From the NCBI GenBank assembly GCA_017466695.1, contig JAFTTR010000013.1:1-58859 (forward strand): DNA of 58,859 nt. The letters are read 5' to 3'. Below the pieces are notes generated by a model, which did not search any database, was not told the DNA's origin, and worked only from the letters and a program-made list of their open reading frames with translations. Made by a program: the position numbers and the translations under genes. Positions within the stretch are counted from its first letter, which is position 1. Every line of letters begins with the position of its first letter. Of the stretch, positions 8,563-21,971 are shown piece by piece. The DNA is from Alphaproteobacteria bacterium (lineage in GTDB: Bacteria; Pseudomonadota; Alphaproteobacteria; CAAHEQ01; UBA3637).

Positions 8563-10461
8563 ATGTCTAAAATATTAGGAATTGACTTAGGTACAACCAA
8601 CTCCTGTATGGCCATTATGGATGGCAAAGATGGTAAGGTGTTGGAAAACAGAGAAGGTGCTAGAACAACACCTTCAATGGTCGCATTTACATCTAAAGGA
8701 GAACGTTTAGTCGGTCAAGCTGCAAAACGTCAAGCAGTGACAAATCCAGGGGGTACTCTTTTTTCAATCAAAAGATTAATTGGTCGTCGTTTTAACGATA
8801 AAATGGTTGAAAGAGATAAAGGTTTAGTTCCTTATAAAATTGTTGAAGGTGAAAATGGAGATGCTTGGGTAGATGTTAATGATAAAAAATACGCTCCAAG
8901 CCAAGTTTCAGCTTTTGTTTTGCAAAAATTAAAGGAAGATGCTGAAAGTTATTTGGGAGAAAAAATCACACAAGCAATTATTACAGTTCCTGCTTATTTT
9001 GATGATTCACAACGTCAAGCAACAAAAGATGCTGGTAAAATTGCAGGACTTGAAGTGTTAAGAATTATTAATGAGCCAACAGCTGCAGCGCTTGCCTATG
9101 GTATGGATCAAAAGAAATCCGGTATGATTGCTGTTTATGACTTAGGTGGTGGTACATTTGACGTTTCTATTTTAGAAATTGGTGATGGTGTTTTCGAAGT
9201 AAAAGCTACAAATGGGGATACATTCTTAGGTGGTGAAGACTTTGATGCTCGTATTATGGATTTCTTAGCTGATGAATTCCAAAAAGAAAATGGAATTGAT
9301 TTGCGTAAAGATAGAATGGCTCTTCAACGTTTGAAAGAAGCTGCTGAAAAAGCAAAAATTGAGCTTTCATCTGCTACACAAACAGATATTAATCTCCCAT
9401 TTATTACAGCTGATGCAACGGGTCCAAAACACTTGAATGTTGCTTTAACACGTGCAAAATTAGAAAGCTTAGTTGAAGATTTACTTGCTAGAACAAAAGG
9501 GCCAATGGAAAAAGCTTTAAAAGATGCTGGTCTTTCTCGTTCACAAATTGATGAAGTTATTTTAGTCGGTGGTATGACACGTATGCCAAAGGTTCAAGAA
9601 ATCGTTAAAGAATTCTTTGGAAAAGAACCTCACAAGGGTGTTAACCCAGATGAAGTTGTTGCTATGGGTGCTGCAATTCAAGGAGGCGTGTTAAAGGGTG
9701 ATGTCAAAGATGTTTTATTGCTTGACGTAACTCCATTATCATTGGGTATTGAAACATTGGGTGGGGTGTTTACTCGTTTGATTGATCGAAACACAACGAT
9801 TCCAACAAAGAAAAGCCAAGTTTTCTCAACAGCAGAAGATGGCCAAACAGCTGTGACAATTCGTGTCCATCAAGGGGAACGTGAAATGGCACGTGATAAT
9901 AAATTGCTTGGACAATTTGATTTGATTGGTATTCCACCAGCACCACGTGGTATGCCACAAATTGAAGTTACATTTGATATTGATGCAAATGGTATTGTGA
10001 ATGTTTCTGCAAAAGACAAAGCAACTGGCAAAGAACAAAACATCAGAATTCAAGCTTCAGGTGGTTTGAAAGATGATGATATTGAAAAAATGATTAAAGA
10101 AGCTGAGCAACATGCTGAAGAAGATAAGAAAATCAAAGAGGCAATTGAAGCTCGCAACCACGCTGATGCTTTAATTCATGAAACAGAAAAACTTTTGAAA
10201 GAAAATGGAGATAAAATCCCTTCATCTGATAAAGAAACAATTGAAAAAGCTGTTCAAGAATTAAAAGATGTTTTAGATAGTAATGATGCAGAACGCATTA
10301 AAGATAAAACAAATGCTTTGACACAAGCTTCATTGAAATTGGGTGAAGCTATGTATAAGCAACAACAAGCTGATGCAGGTTCTGCACAATCAACTGATGA
10401 AACTGCTGCAAAAGCTGATGATACAGTTGTTGATGCTGATTTTGAAGAAGTTAAAAAATAA
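8563..10461 (+). CDS. dnaK: Molecular chaperone DnaK (Hsp70)
   Basis: DnaK is the ATP-dependent cytosolic chaperone that works with DnaJ and GrpE. The 632-residue protein has [12 protein letters not shown] at residues 5-16, [14 protein letters not shown] near residue 194, the linker region [17 protein letters not shown] near residue 388, a substrate-binding domain, a helical lid, and the usual acidic C-terminal tail ([11 protein letters not shown]). The start has an AAAAGGAG ribosome site. dnaJ follows after a hairpin, so the pair is partly uncoupled. Confidence 0.98.
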   Translation: MSKILGIDLGTTNSCMAIMDGKDGKVLENREGARTTPSMVAFTSKGERLVGQAAKRQAVTNPGGTLFSIKRLIGRRFNDKMVERDKGLVPYKIVEGENGDAWVDVNDKKYAPSQVSAFVLQKLKEDAESYLGEKITQAIITVPAYFDDSQRQATKDAGKIAGLEVLRIINEPTAAALAYGMDQKKSGMIAVYDLGGGTFDVSILEIGDGVFEVKATNGDTFLGGEDFDARIMDFLADEFQKENGIDLRKDRMALQRLKEAAEKAKIELSSATQTDINLPFITADATGPKHLNVALTRAKLESLVEDLLARTKGPMEKALKDAGLSRSQIDEVILVGGMTRMPKVQEIVKEFFGKEPHKGVNPDEVVAMGAAIQGGVLKGDVKDVLLLDVTPLSLGIETLGGVFTRLIDRNTTIPTKKSQVFSTAEDGQTAVTIRVHQGEREMARDNKLLGQFDLIGIPPAPRGMPQIEVTFDIDANGIVNVSAKDKATGKEQNIRIQASGGLKDDDIEKMIKEAEQHAEEDKKIKEAIEARNHADALIHETEKLLKENGDKIPSSDKETIEKAVQELKDVLDSNDAERIKDKTNALTQASLKLGEAMYKQQQADAGSAQSTDETAAKADDTVVDADFEEVKK

Positions 10462-10480
10462 CTTTTTCTTCAAAATAATA

Positions 10481-10522
10481 AAAAAAGGGGGTATTGAACA
10501 ATTAAGTTCAATACCTCTTTTA
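10481..10522 (+). terminator. Terminator between dnaK and dnaJ
   Basis: GGTATTGAAC pairs with GTTCAATACC around an AATTAA loop, followed by a short T-rich tail. It probably attenuates read-through and sets a dnaK excess over dnaJ. Confidence 0.7.
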
Positions 10523-10545
10523 GTTAAAATAGACATAGGTTCTTC

Positions 10546-10574
10546 TTGCAAAATATATCATAAAATGATATGAT
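10546..10574 (+). promoter_or_regulatory. Sigma-70-like promoter for dnaJ
   Basis: TTGCAA (10546-10551), a 17-bp spacer and TATGAT (10569-10574). Transcription would begin near 10581, which leaves no ribosome site for the ATG at 10589 and supports the GTG start at 10610. Confidence 0.5.
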
Positions 10575-10609
10575 TACAAAAAATTTTTATGATAAATAAA
10601 GGTAACAAC

Positions 10610-11746
10610 GTGACAAATCAAAATTATTATGACTTATTAGGTGTTTCTAAAACAGCTTCTTTTGATGAAATTAAAAGAGCTTTTCGTGTGAAAGCTAAAG
10701 AATGTCACCCAGATTATCATCCTGGGGATGCGGCAGCTGAAACAAAATTTAAAGAAATAAATGAAGCTTATGAAGTTTTAAAAGATGACCAAAAAAGAGC
10801 TGCGTATGATAGATATGGCCACCAAGCTTATACAAGTGGTATGGGTCAATCAGGTGGCACCGGTGGTTTTGGTGGTTTTGATTTTTCAGGCACTGGTTTT
10901 GAAAGCATTTTTGAAGAAATGTTTAGTGGTTTTACCAGAGGAGCTCACTCTTCAAGAGGAGAATCTGCTCAAAATAGAGGGGCTGATTTAAGATACGATT
11001 TAACAATTTCATTACAAGAAGCCTATGATGGTCTTAAAAAATCAATTGATATTGAAACTTACGTTGCTTGTGAAGAGTGTTCAGGAAAGGGTGGAAAAAG
11101 TTTAGAGCAGTGTGAAACATGTGCAGGCTATGGACGTGTTCGACAAAGACAGGGATTTTTTGTAGTTGATACAGATTGTCCAACTTGTCATGGTACTGGA
11201 AAAACGGTTAAAGATCCTTGTCCAAAATGTAAGGGGAAAGGGCGTATTCATAAAAAAAGAACACTAGAAGTTAACATTCCAAAAGGTGTTGACACAGGTA
11301 TTCGTATGAGGTTGCCAAACGAAGGACATGTTGGGTTGCATGGTGGACAACCTGGGGATTTATATGTCTTTTTAACAGTTAAAAAACATGAAATTTTTGA
11401 ACGTGAAGGAACAAATTTATATTGCGAAGTCCCAGTTCCAATGACTGTTGCAGCTCTTGGGGGAAGTGTTGATGTCCCCTTAATGACAGGGAAGACTGAA
11501 AAATTAGAAATTAAAGCAGGTACACAAAGTGGCCATCAAGTTAAAATGAAGGGTAAAGGTATGCCTGTTTTAAAAAGTGCTTCTTTCGGCGATTTGTTTG
11601 TAACATTAAAAGTTGAAACACCTAAACATTTAACGCCTCGTCAAAAAGAGTTGTTAAAAGAATTTGCTAAAGAATCAAAAGAAGATACACAGGAAGCCTG
11701 CACAGATTTTCTTTCTCAAATTAAGAAAATATGGGATAATATTTAA
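10610..11746 (+). CDS. dnaJ: Chaperone protein DnaJ (Hsp40)
   Basis: DnaJ delivers substrates to DnaK and stimulates its ATPase. From the GTG at 10610 the protein has 378 residues: a J domain with HPD (ECHPDYHPGD, residues ~32-41), a Gly/Phe-rich linker, four CxxCxGxG zinc motifs (CEECSGKG, CETCAGYG, CPTCHGTG, CPKCKGKG), and the C-terminal substrate domains. GTG is chosen over the ATG at 10589 because AAAGG lies 7 bp before it, and the product then starts MTNQNYYDLLGV, like most DnaJ proteins. Confidence 0.95.
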   Translation: MTNQNYYDLLGVSKTASFDEIKRAFRVKAKECHPDYHPGDAAAETKFKEINEAYEVLKDDQKRAAYDRYGHQAYTSGMGQSGGTGGFGGFDFSGTGFESIFEEMFSGFTRGAHSSRGESAQNRGADLRYDLTISLQEAYDGLKKSIDIETYVACEECSGKGGKSLEQCETCAGYGRVRQRQGFFVVDTDCPTCHGTGKTVKDPCPKCKGKGRIHKKRTLEVNIPKGVDTGIRMRLPNEGHVGLHGGQPGDLYVFLTVKKHEIFEREGTNLYCEVPVPMTVAALGGSVDVPLMTGKTEKLEIKAGTQSGHQVKMKGKGMPVLKSASFGDLFVTLKVETPKHLTPRQKELLKEFAKESKEDTQEACTDFLSQIKKIWDNI

Positions 11747-11764
11747 TTATAAAAGTTCTTTAAA

Positions 11765-13417
11765 ATGATTGAAAATGTTTCTTTAGGTACAAGAGATTTG
11801 TCAGTTGCTGAAACGCACTGGAGAGACATTTTGAATTTTGAATTTCCAAAAGAAGGTGGCGTTGTTTTAATTATGCCTGGAGGAACGGTGGATAGGCCTA
11901 AATCTGCAAATGGGTGTATCAAACGTTTTTGTGATAGCATGGGGGAATTATTGCCAAAGGATACGAAAGTTCTTTGTGCATATTATGATGACCATGGAGT
12001 TCCTACACATCGTATTAAAAGTTTAAAAGCAGCAGGTGTTCTTTTGGATGTAAAAAGTTCTTTGCCAAAAGAAGAGTTGCCACCATCACCAGATTTTAAA
12101 CAATTTTTTAATTTGTTTTTTTTGCCTCTTTTAATAGACGAAAATAAAAAACAAAGATCTGTGAAAGAAATTTGTGATAAATTAAATCGATTGATTTTGG
12201 TTGCGTATTGCTATGGGGGGTTTGTGTCTTATGAAATGGCAAAGCTACTTTCTCTGCAACTAAAAAAGATGAAGTTCCCAAGCAAGGATAGATTGAAAAT
12301 TTTAAAAGCATTTAAAGTTGTTGCTTGCGCAAGTAGATTTCCAATGCAAGCAAGTAAAGCTGATATTTTGCATGTTGTATCTTATTCAGATAAGCAACAA
12401 GAAAGAAATTGGAAGCATACAAATTTTCATGCCTTTGTTAATACAAAAAAAAGAAGAGAAGACAATCCTGCTTTAGTTCTTTTAAATGAAAATGAACGTG
12501 TTTTGTGTGCTGAAAAATTACTGACGGTAGAGATGGATGATCATCATTATCGTGGATATTTTTGTGATTACACGATCGATTTTGAAAAGACGGACGAAGG
12601 GAAATTTGTCACAAATTTTATTTGTGAATATGTAGCAAATCAGTTGTTGTTTGGAAAAAAGAAATCGTTTAAGCAATTGCTCAAAGTTTTTTCGAATAAA
12701 AAAGAAATTTCCACAAGGTTAGTTGAAGGGGAAAAGTTACTTCTTGAATATAAGAAAAGAAATTTAAAATTTAAAAAAGATTTTTTAAGACAAGAATCTT
12801 TAGTGTTGCAAGGAGATGTTGCTGGGATGGAGGAATTGTTAAAAAATGGGCAACAAGTTCTTCCTTTTAAGAACAAACAAGGTGATTTTTTAATCCATTT
12901 AGCTATTCAAAATAATAATACAAAAATGGTGGATTTAATTACAAAAAATGAAGTTTTTTGGTTTCAAAGTTTTAATGCAAAAAAAGAAAATCCTATTTTA
13001 ATTGCTCTTAAAATGAGAAATTTAGAAATTGCAACATTGTTGTGGGATAGATTAATGAGTACACGGTTACCAACATTTGAAAGCTATCAAGTTCTTAACA
13101 GTATTAAACGAAGAACATTTAAAAGTATTCTGTTGTTTATTAGAAAAGTTCCTGAAGCTGTCGATTTGATGAATAATATTTTAAAAAACAATAATTTTTT
13201 ACCATTTAAACAAGAAGATATGAAGTTGATTTTGCGTCAATATGAAATGGCAAAAAAACAAAAAACAGCTGATTCTAAAAAGATAATGAAAACATTAAAA
13301 CAATGTATTGCGAGATGTGTAGATGAGAATGGAACGGAGATGTTAAATCCGATTACAAAACAATGCAAACGATTATTCCCAAAAACGTTTATCGATTCAT
13401 TGATGAGAGAAGGGTAA
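11765..13417 (+). CDS. Unknown protein: hydrolase-like N-terminus joined to an ankyrin-like C-terminus
   Basis: This 550-residue protein belongs to no family I can name. Residues ~1-300 contain VVLIMPGGTVDR, a beta-strand into a Gly turn, and near residue 155 LVAYCYGGFVSYEMA, which resembles the nucleophile elbow of alpha/beta hydrolases with Cys in place of Ser (compare the GxCxGG elbow of dienelactone hydrolases). Residues ~350-430 hold two or three degenerate ankyrin-like units (GDFLIHLAIQNNNTKMVDLI; ENPILIALKMRNLEIATLL). The rest is helical, Lys-rich and Cys-containing. There is no signal peptide. It begins 18 bp after dnaJ without a clear ribosome site, so it probably belongs to the chaperone operon. 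Confidence 0.7.
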   Translation: MIENVSLGTRDLSVAETHWRDILNFEFPKEGGVVLIMPGGTVDRPKSANGCIKRFCDSMGELLPKDTKVLCAYYDDHGVPTHRIKSLKAAGVLLDVKSSLPKEELPPSPDFKQFFNLFFLPLLIDENKKQRSVKEICDKLNRLILVAYCYGGFVSYEMAKLLSLQLKKMKFPSKDRLKILKAFKVVACASRFPMQASKADILHVVSYSDKQQERNWKHTNFHAFVNTKKRREDNPALVLLNENERVLCAEKLLTVEMDDHHYRGYFCDYTIDFEKTDEGKFVTNFICEYVANQLLFGKKKSFKQLLKVFSNKKEISTRLVEGEKLLLEYKKRNLKFKKDFLRQESLVLQGDVAGMEELLKNGQQVLPFKNKQGDFLIHLAIQNNNTKMVDLITKNEVFWFQSFNAKKENPILIALKMRNLEIATLLWDRLMSTRLPTFESYQVLNSIKRRTFKSILLFIRKVPEAVDLMNNILKNNNFLPFKQEDMKLILRQYEMAKKQKTADSKKIMKTLKQCIARCVDENGTEMLNPITKQCKRLFPKTFIDSLMREG

Positions 13418-13420
13418 AAA

Positions 13421-13447
13421 AGGGCGAATTATTTTCGCCCTTTTTTT
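13421..13447. terminator. Bidirectional terminator shared by convergent genes
   Basis: GGGCGAA (13422-13428) pairs with TTCGCCC (13434-13440), flanked by A-run and T-run, so it can serve both strands. The stop codon of the converging Lon-like gene (13429-13431) sits in its loop. Confidence 0.85.
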
Positions 13448-15852
13448 GTTGTTTTGTTTGTTTTTAGAGATTGTTTTGAATTTTGTTCAGCCTCTTGAGA
13501 TTTTTTAAAGAAGTCATTTAACCTTTTTGCAATAATTCCATTAATTGACTTTGAAGGATATTGACCTTCTTTGTTTTGAGTTCCTGCTGAAAGGCCGGTT
13601 AAAATTTCCATTCCTTCATCAACAGTATTAACAGCGTAGATGTGGAATTTGTTTTCTTTAACAGCTGTAACAACTTCAGGTTTTAACATTAAGTTATGAA
13701 CAATGGATTTTGGAATAATAACACCTTGTTCGCCTGTTAATCCTTTTTGTTTACAAACAGTAAAGTAGCCTTCAATCTTTTCGTTAACTGCACCAACGGC
13801 TTGAATATGACCTAATTGGTTAACAGATCCTGTTGCCGCAATGGATTGATTGAGTGGAATATCTCCGACAGCAGATAATAAACAGTATAATTCCGTTGAA
13901 GAAGCAGAATCGCCATCTAGTTCTGAATAAGATTGTTCAAATACTAAAGAAGCGTCTAATGAAAGAGGTTCTCCTTTTGAAAATCTGCTTGCTAAGAAGG
14001 AAGATAAAATGAGCACACCTTTTGAGTGTAAAGCTCCTCCTAATTCAGCCTCTCTTTCAACGTCAATTAAATCGCCGTGGCCCAATCGTACTTGGCAAGT
14101 AACTTTGTTGGGGCGTCCAAATGAAAATGAGCCATAATCATGAACAACAAGAGCATTTAATTGTCCAATATTTTTACCAGATGTGGAAATAGAAATTGTT
14201 CCTTTTTTTATCATTTCCATCATTTCTTTTTGCATATATCCAGAACGAACACGTTTGGCTTCAAGGGCTTTATTTATATGCGTCACTTCAACAGTTTTTG
14301 CACGGGATTGAACGGCAAAGAAATTAGCTTCACGCATTAAATCATTTACGTGTGTCATAAATGTGCTTAAATAAGTGTTATCTCCAGCCAAGCGAGAAGT
14401 GTATTCTAAAATTCGGCGCATTGCGTTTGGAGAAAATGGTTTTAATTTTTCATTACGAGCAAAATTTGTTAAAATTTGAGCATAAATTTTTTCATTTTCT
14501 TTTGTGCGCTCTAATTTTTCAGCAAAACGAGATTGAATTTTGAACAATTCACCAAATTCATCATCTCTATCCATGAGTAAATAGTACAACTCTGCTTCAC
14601 CAATTAAAATAACTTTAATAGAGAGTGGAATAATAGCTGGTGTTAAAGATACGATGGTGAAAACAGAGTTATCATCTGTGCCAGATTCAATTTTAATTTG
14701 TTTTGAAAACAAGGCACGTTTTAATGCATTCCATGTATGTTCATTTGACAAAAGTTCTCTTGCTTCAATAACAAGGAATCCTCCGTTTGCAAGGTGTAAT
14801 GCTCCAGGTCGAATCAGTGAGAAGTCTGTTGTTAAAGAACCTAAGTGTTGTTGTCGTTCAATTCGTCCAACCAAATTGGATAATGTTGGGTGATTGAGGT
14901 GAATAACTGGGGCTCCTGAATCTGGTTTGTGTGATACAAAGTGGTTAACAGCATAACGATTCCATAATTCATTGATTTGCTCTAAAATCATTTCGATATT
15001 TGCTTCGGTTGCTTGTGCTGCAAATAAAGCAATATTATCTAAAATATCAACACGAATAGATTCAAGATAAATTTGAATGGTATTGTTTCTAATATAATTC
15101 TTTTTAACAGGGTTGATAATCGAATTTAAAACCTTGGAAGCCATATTTACATGAAGTTGTTCCAAGTGCATTTGAAGCTCAGCGTCCCAATTTGGGGTTT
15201 CTTTTATTGTATTTTCTAATTTTTTCTGAGCATTTTTTAATTGTTCTAAAATGTCTTTTCGTTCTTCTTTTGGTAATTTATTAAAAGCGTTAGGTGTTAA
15301 TACTTTTCCTTTTTTAACAGGGGCTACGGTTACACCAGATGGAACACGCATAAGAGTGACGTTTTTATCTTCAACAGCTTTTTGTAAGATTGAAAAATAG
15401 TTTTCTTTATCTTTTGCACATTGTTGCTCAATGTGAGCTACTTGAATTTTATAAGATTCGTCAGTGAAAAGGGAGTTTAAATGCATGCGCAAGGAGTTTG
15501 CCATTTTTTTAATATCTCTAACAAATGTTTTTCCTTGTCCTGCAGGGAAATTAATGGCAATTGGTTGGTGAGGTGTTTCAAAATTGTGTATAAAACACCA
15601 ATCGTCAGGTGTTTTTTGAGTGGCTGCATATTCTTTCAGCGTCTGTAAGGTTAAAACAGTGCGACCAACACCTTTTGGGCCTGTGCAAAAAACATTATAC
15701 CCACTGGCTTTGATTTTTGCGCCAAAACCAATAGCTTCTAATGCTTGATCTTGTCCTAAAATAGGGCTTTCTTTAGGTAAATCTGTTAAATCTTCGTCTG
15801 TTAAAAGACTTTCTTTGTATATTTCTTGATATGATAATTCGTATTTTTTCAT
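13429..15852 (-). CDS. Lon-like ATP-dependent protease (AAA_32/LonB-like family)
   Basis: The 807-residue protein has an N-terminal P-loop GPKGVGRT (residues 58-65) with Arg-Thr in place of Lys-Thr, as is common in this family, a long helical insertion, and a C-terminal Lon-type Ser-Lys peptidase domain. Catalytic Ser649 (DGDSASST) and Lys692 (AVNEKIEGYF) are 43 residues apart, the same spacing as in E. coli Lon. It lacks the classic Lon N-domain, so it is not lon itself. It is likely a quality-control protease. The start has GGAG upstream. The Lys-rich tail (~residues 770-807) looks disordered. Confidence 0.88.
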   Translation of the reverse strand: MKKYELSYQEIYKESLLTDEDLTDLPKESPILGQDQALEAIGFGAKIKASGYNVFCTGPKGVGRTVLTLQTLKEYAATQKTPDDWCFIHNFETPHQPIAINFPAGQGKTFVRDIKKMANSLRMHLNSLFTDESYKIQVAHIEQQCAKDKENYFSILQKAVEDKNVTLMRVPSGVTVAPVKKGKVLTPNAFNKLPKEERKDILEQLKNAQKKLENTIKETPNWDAELQMHLEQLHVNMASKVLNSIINPVKKNYIRNNTIQIYLESIRVDILDNIALFAAQATEANIEMILEQINELWNRYAVNHFVSHKPDSGAPVIHLNHPTLSNLVGRIERQQHLGSLTTDFSLIRPGALHLANGGFLVIEARELLSNEHTWNALKRALFSKQIKIESGTDDNSVFTIVSLTPAIIPLSIKVILIGEAELYYLLMDRDDEFGELFKIQSRFAEKLERTKENEKIYAQILTNFARNEKLKPFSPNAMRRILEYTSRLAGDNTYLSTFMTHVNDLMREANFFAVQSRAKTVEVTHINKALEAKRVRSGYMQKEMMEMIKKGTISISTSGKNIGQLNALVVHDYGSFSFGRPNKVTCQVRLGHGDLIDVEREAELGGALHSKGVLILSSFLASRFSKGEPLSLDASLVFEQSYSELDGDSASSTELYCLLSAVGDIPLNQSIAATGSVNQLGHIQAVGAVNEKIEGYFTVCKQKGLTGEQGVIIPKSIVHNLMLKPEVVTAVKENKFHIYAVNTVDEGMEILTGLSAGTQNKEGQYPSKSINGIIAKRLNDFFKKSQEAEQNSKQSLKTNKTTKKGRK

Positions 15853-15889
15853 AGTTTAGTCTCCAATCTTTTTCCCTTTATAAACTTTT

Positions 15890-15920
15890 TTTTTGATAAA
15901 AAAAAGATGTTTATCAAAAA
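15890..15920. promoter_or_regulatory. Perfect inverted repeat between the Lon-like gene and dnaN
   Basis: TTTTTGATAAA (15890-15900) and TTTATCAAAAA (15910-15920) form an 11-bp perfect inverted repeat with a 9-nt centre in the divergent intergenic region, 37 bp before the Lon-like start codon. It may be an operator or a 5' UTR hairpin of the Lon-like gene. A TATAGT box at 15978-15983 is a weak candidate -10 for dnaN. Confidence 0.4.
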
Positions 15921-16056
15921 ATACTAAAAAAGTTTTAAAAAAGTGTTTTTTTTGTGTCTTTTTTTAAAAAAATATTCTATAGTAACAGTAACTGGTTTAC
16001 TAATATTTTGTAACGGTTTTTGAATTAACAAAATTAAGAAAAAAAGGAAGTTTAAA

Positions 16057-17172
16057 ATGATAAAATTAACGATAGAAAGAGGAATGTTGCTAAAAGCTCT
16101 TTCTCATATCCAAAGCGTTGTGGAACGCCGTCAAACTATTCCAGTTCTTTCAAATGTACTGATTGAAGCTGGATCTGACGAAGTTTTGTTGCGTGCAACT
16201 GATAATGAAATTGAAATTACAGAAAAAATCCCAGCAGCTGTTGAAACAGCGGGGGCTGTAACAATTCCAGCTCATAAGTTGTATGATATTGTTAAAAAAT
16301 TATCTGATGGCTCACAAGTTCAACTTTCTTATTTGGAAGAAAGTTCACAAGTTAGTCTTGTTTCTGGACGTTCAAAGTTTGTTTTGGCTAGTTTGCCTGC
16401 TGATGGTTTTCCAACAATGGCTCAAGAAAATACACCTTTTTCATTTAAATTGCCTGCTTCTGATTTGGTTGCATTAATTGCAAAAACAGGTTTTGCTGTT
16501 TCAATGGAAGAAACACGTTATAATTTGAATGGTATTTATATGCATGAAAAAACAGGGGATGACCCTCGTTTAACAGCTGTTGCAACAGATGGACATCGTT
16601 TGGCCTGTTCTGGGATTGCTTTGCCTGAAGGTGCTCAAGGGATGCCAGGGGTAATTATTCCACGTAAAACAATTAATGAACTTTCAAAATTAGCAACAGA
16701 AATAAGTGGTGATGTAGAAGTTTCTTTGTCAGCAAATCAAATTAGATTTGTATTAGGGGATGTTGTTTTATCTTCACGCTTAATTGATGGAACATACCCA
16801 GAATATGAAAAAGTTATTCCATCAAATAATGAAAAAGTTTTGCAAGCTGATGTTAAAACATTAAGCAATGTTATTGAACGTGTTTCAGTTGTTTCTGAAA
16901 AATCAAGAGGAATTAAATTAGCAATCTCATCTGGTCTTTTACAAGTTTTTGCAGCATCAGCTGATGAAGGTTCTGCTGAAGATGAAATGGATGCAGTTTA
17001 TGATAATGATTCTCTTGAAATTGGTTTTAACTATAGATATTTGCTTGATATTTTAGGTCAAATCAAAGGGGAAAGTGTTCGTATGAAATTAAATGACGGC
17101 ACTTCACCAGTTATTCTTCAAGATGAAGCTGACACAGAATCATTGTTTGTTTTAATGCCAATGCGTGTTTAG
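16057..17172 (+). CDS. dnaN: DNA polymerase III beta subunit (sliding clamp)
   Basis: The 371-residue protein forms the ring-shaped processivity clamp that tethers polymerase III and other partners to DNA. It shows the normal three-domain length, the early motif QSVVERRQTIPVLSNVLIEA, the middle GTYPEYEKVIP, and the family C-terminus ending FVLMPMRV. An AAGGAAG ribosome site precedes the ATG. It is first in the dnaN-recF-gyrB row; dnaA is not adjacent here. Confidence 0.97.
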   Translation: MIKLTIERGMLLKALSHIQSVVERRQTIPVLSNVLIEAGSDEVLLRATDNEIEITEKIPAAVETAGAVTIPAHKLYDIVKKLSDGSQVQLSYLEESSQVSLVSGRSKFVLASLPADGFPTMAQENTPFSFKLPASDLVALIAKTGFAVSMEETRYNLNGIYMHEKTGDDPRLTAVATDGHRLACSGIALPEGAQGMPGVIIPRKTINELSKLATEISGDVEVSLSANQIRFVLGDVVLSSRLIDGTYPEYEKVIPSNNEKVLQADVKTLSNVIERVSVVSEKSRGIKLAISSGLLQVFAASADEGSAEDEMDAVYDNDSLEIGFNYRYLLDILGQIKGESVRMKLNDGTSPVILQDEADTESLFVLMPMRV

Positions 17173-17179
17173 GAAAAAG

Positions 17180-20765
<3,586 letters not shown>

Positions 20766-20793
20766 TGATATAATATACATCAAGGAATATCTG

Positions 20794-20820
20794 AAGAGTG
20801 GGATTTTCCCACTCTTTTTT
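20794..20820 (+). terminator. Terminator after gyrB
   Basis: AAGAGTGGGA pairs perfectly with TCCCACTCTT around a TTT loop and is followed by a T-run. Confidence 0.9.
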
Positions 20821-20860
20821 ATAAAAATATATACAAAAAATAACGCAAAAGGAGGACAAA

Positions 20861-21349
20861 ATGTCTAAGAAAGGTTGGCGCTGGTTTGATAGGATATTTT
20901 TGTTTGGGGCCGTTAGTTTGGCTCTTGCTATTATTGTAAATACAACCAGAGAATTTATGATGGATAAGGGTTACTTTTTGCCAGATGAACAAAAAAGACA
21001 TTTAAAGGACGGGGCTTCTTATGTAAGGGACAAGTTTGATAAAGCAAAGATTACGCCGGCCAATCAAGAAACTGTTTCAAAAATAAATATTGCAAAAACC
21101 CGAAAAGCAGAGCAGCCTGTTTCTCAACCAAGACGTCCGAGTTTTTCAGAAAGAGTTGGTGATCCTTTGTTGAGAGGTGGGCAACGGTCCCCTCTTGGAA
21201 ATCCTTTAAGAGATGGTTATGTTCCACAAATGCGTGTTATGGATCTTCAAATTTCTATGAATGAATTTGTTCCTACGCCCAAAAAAATAACAACATCATC
21301 TAAAAAAGGAATCACCCACAAACAAAATAAAATTCATACAATGGTGTAA
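20861..21349 (+). CDS. Membrane-anchored protein of unknown function with an SPLGNPL motif
   Basis: The 162-residue protein has one N-terminal membrane helix (IFLFGAVSLALAIIV, residues ~12-27) preceded by positive charges, then a basic, Pro-rich, probably disordered periplasmic or cytosolic region. The segment RSPLGNPLRDG near residue 109 recurs as KSPLGNPLLGD in the small exported protein at 44784. AGGAGG lies before the ATG. The function is unknown; the anchor and tail suggest an envelope scaffold or adaptor. Confidence 0.7.
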   Translation: MSKKGWRWFDRIFLFGAVSLALAIIVNTTREFMMDKGYFLPDEQKRHLKDGASYVRDKFDKAKITPANQETVSKINIAKTRKAEQPVSQPRRPSFSERVGDPLLRGGQRSPLGNPLRDGYVPQMRVMDLQISMNEFVPTPKKITTSSKKGITHKQNKIHTMV

Positions 21350-21354
21350 AATAA

Positions 21355-21393
21355 AAAAAATAACTTGTATTTAATAGACAAGTTATTTTTTTT
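21355..21393. terminator. Bidirectional terminator between convergent genes
   Basis: TAACTTGT (21361-21368) pairs with ACAAGTTA (21378-21385), with an A-run on one side and a T-run on the other, between the genes ending at 21349 (+) and 21426 (-). Confidence 0.85.
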
Positions 21394-21425
21394 AACTAAA
21401 TTTAAATTGTATAATCAGATTTAAA

Positions 21426-21887
21426 TTAGTACATAGAAGCCCGAGAACGAATTCTTGTTGTTCCATTGGTGGTTGAAAGCCATACATTGTCACCAGGGCG
21501 AAGTCCAAGTTCATTTGTTTGAAGAACGGAAACATAAGACCCATTTGTCTTTTGAATAATAAATTCATAAGCACTTGTACTTGTTAGAGCGCTTTCAGCT
21601 GTGGAACCAATCATGCCACCCACTAAGGCTCCACCAATACCACCGATGATATTAATCGCTGTATTCCCCCCAATCATGGAGCCAGCAGCCGCCCCTGCGC
21701 CTGCACCTGCGAGTGTTCCAATAGAATTACTTCCTTGTGTTTGAACAGGTGTCATTTGAATGATTTTTCCCATTGAAACAGCGCCTTGTTTACCAAGTTC
21801 ATAATTTGAATAAGATGTGTTAGAATAGTTGTCAGCACAGCTAGCTAATCCAATTGTAAACAAAATTAAAAAGAGAATTTTTTTCAT
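21426..21887 (-). CDS. SlyB-like glycine-zipper outer-membrane lipoprotein
   Basis: The 153-residue protein has a lipoprotein signal peptide with lipobox LASC (Cys17) and a glycine-zipper stretch (residues ~57-100) of GAGAG- and GGxxGG-type repeats typical of the SlyB/Pcp/17-kDa surface antigen family. The C-terminal part resembles the SlyB soluble domain (GLRPGDNVWL). Such proteins stabilise the outer membrane. The Asp after Cys (CADN: Ala at +2) predicts sorting to the outer membrane. AAGGA precedes the ATG. Confidence 0.85.
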   Translation of the reverse strand: MKKILFLILFTIGLASCADNYSNTSYSNYELGKQGAVSMGKIIQMTPVQTQGSNSIGTLAGAGAGAAAGSMIGGNTAINIIGGIGGALVGGMIGSTAESALTSTSAYEFIIQKTNGSYVSVLQTNELGLRPGDNVWLSTTNGTTRIRSRASMY

Positions 21888-21971
21888 TGATTTTCCTTTC
21901 TGAACAAGGTAATTTAACTAAAAGAATATTGATGTTTTTACTATAATCAACAAAAATAGGAAAGTCAACAA

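Noticed and set aside
16033-16046. CtrA box before dnaN (TTAACAAAATTAAG)
   Set aside because: The spacer between TTAA halves is 5, not 7 bases.
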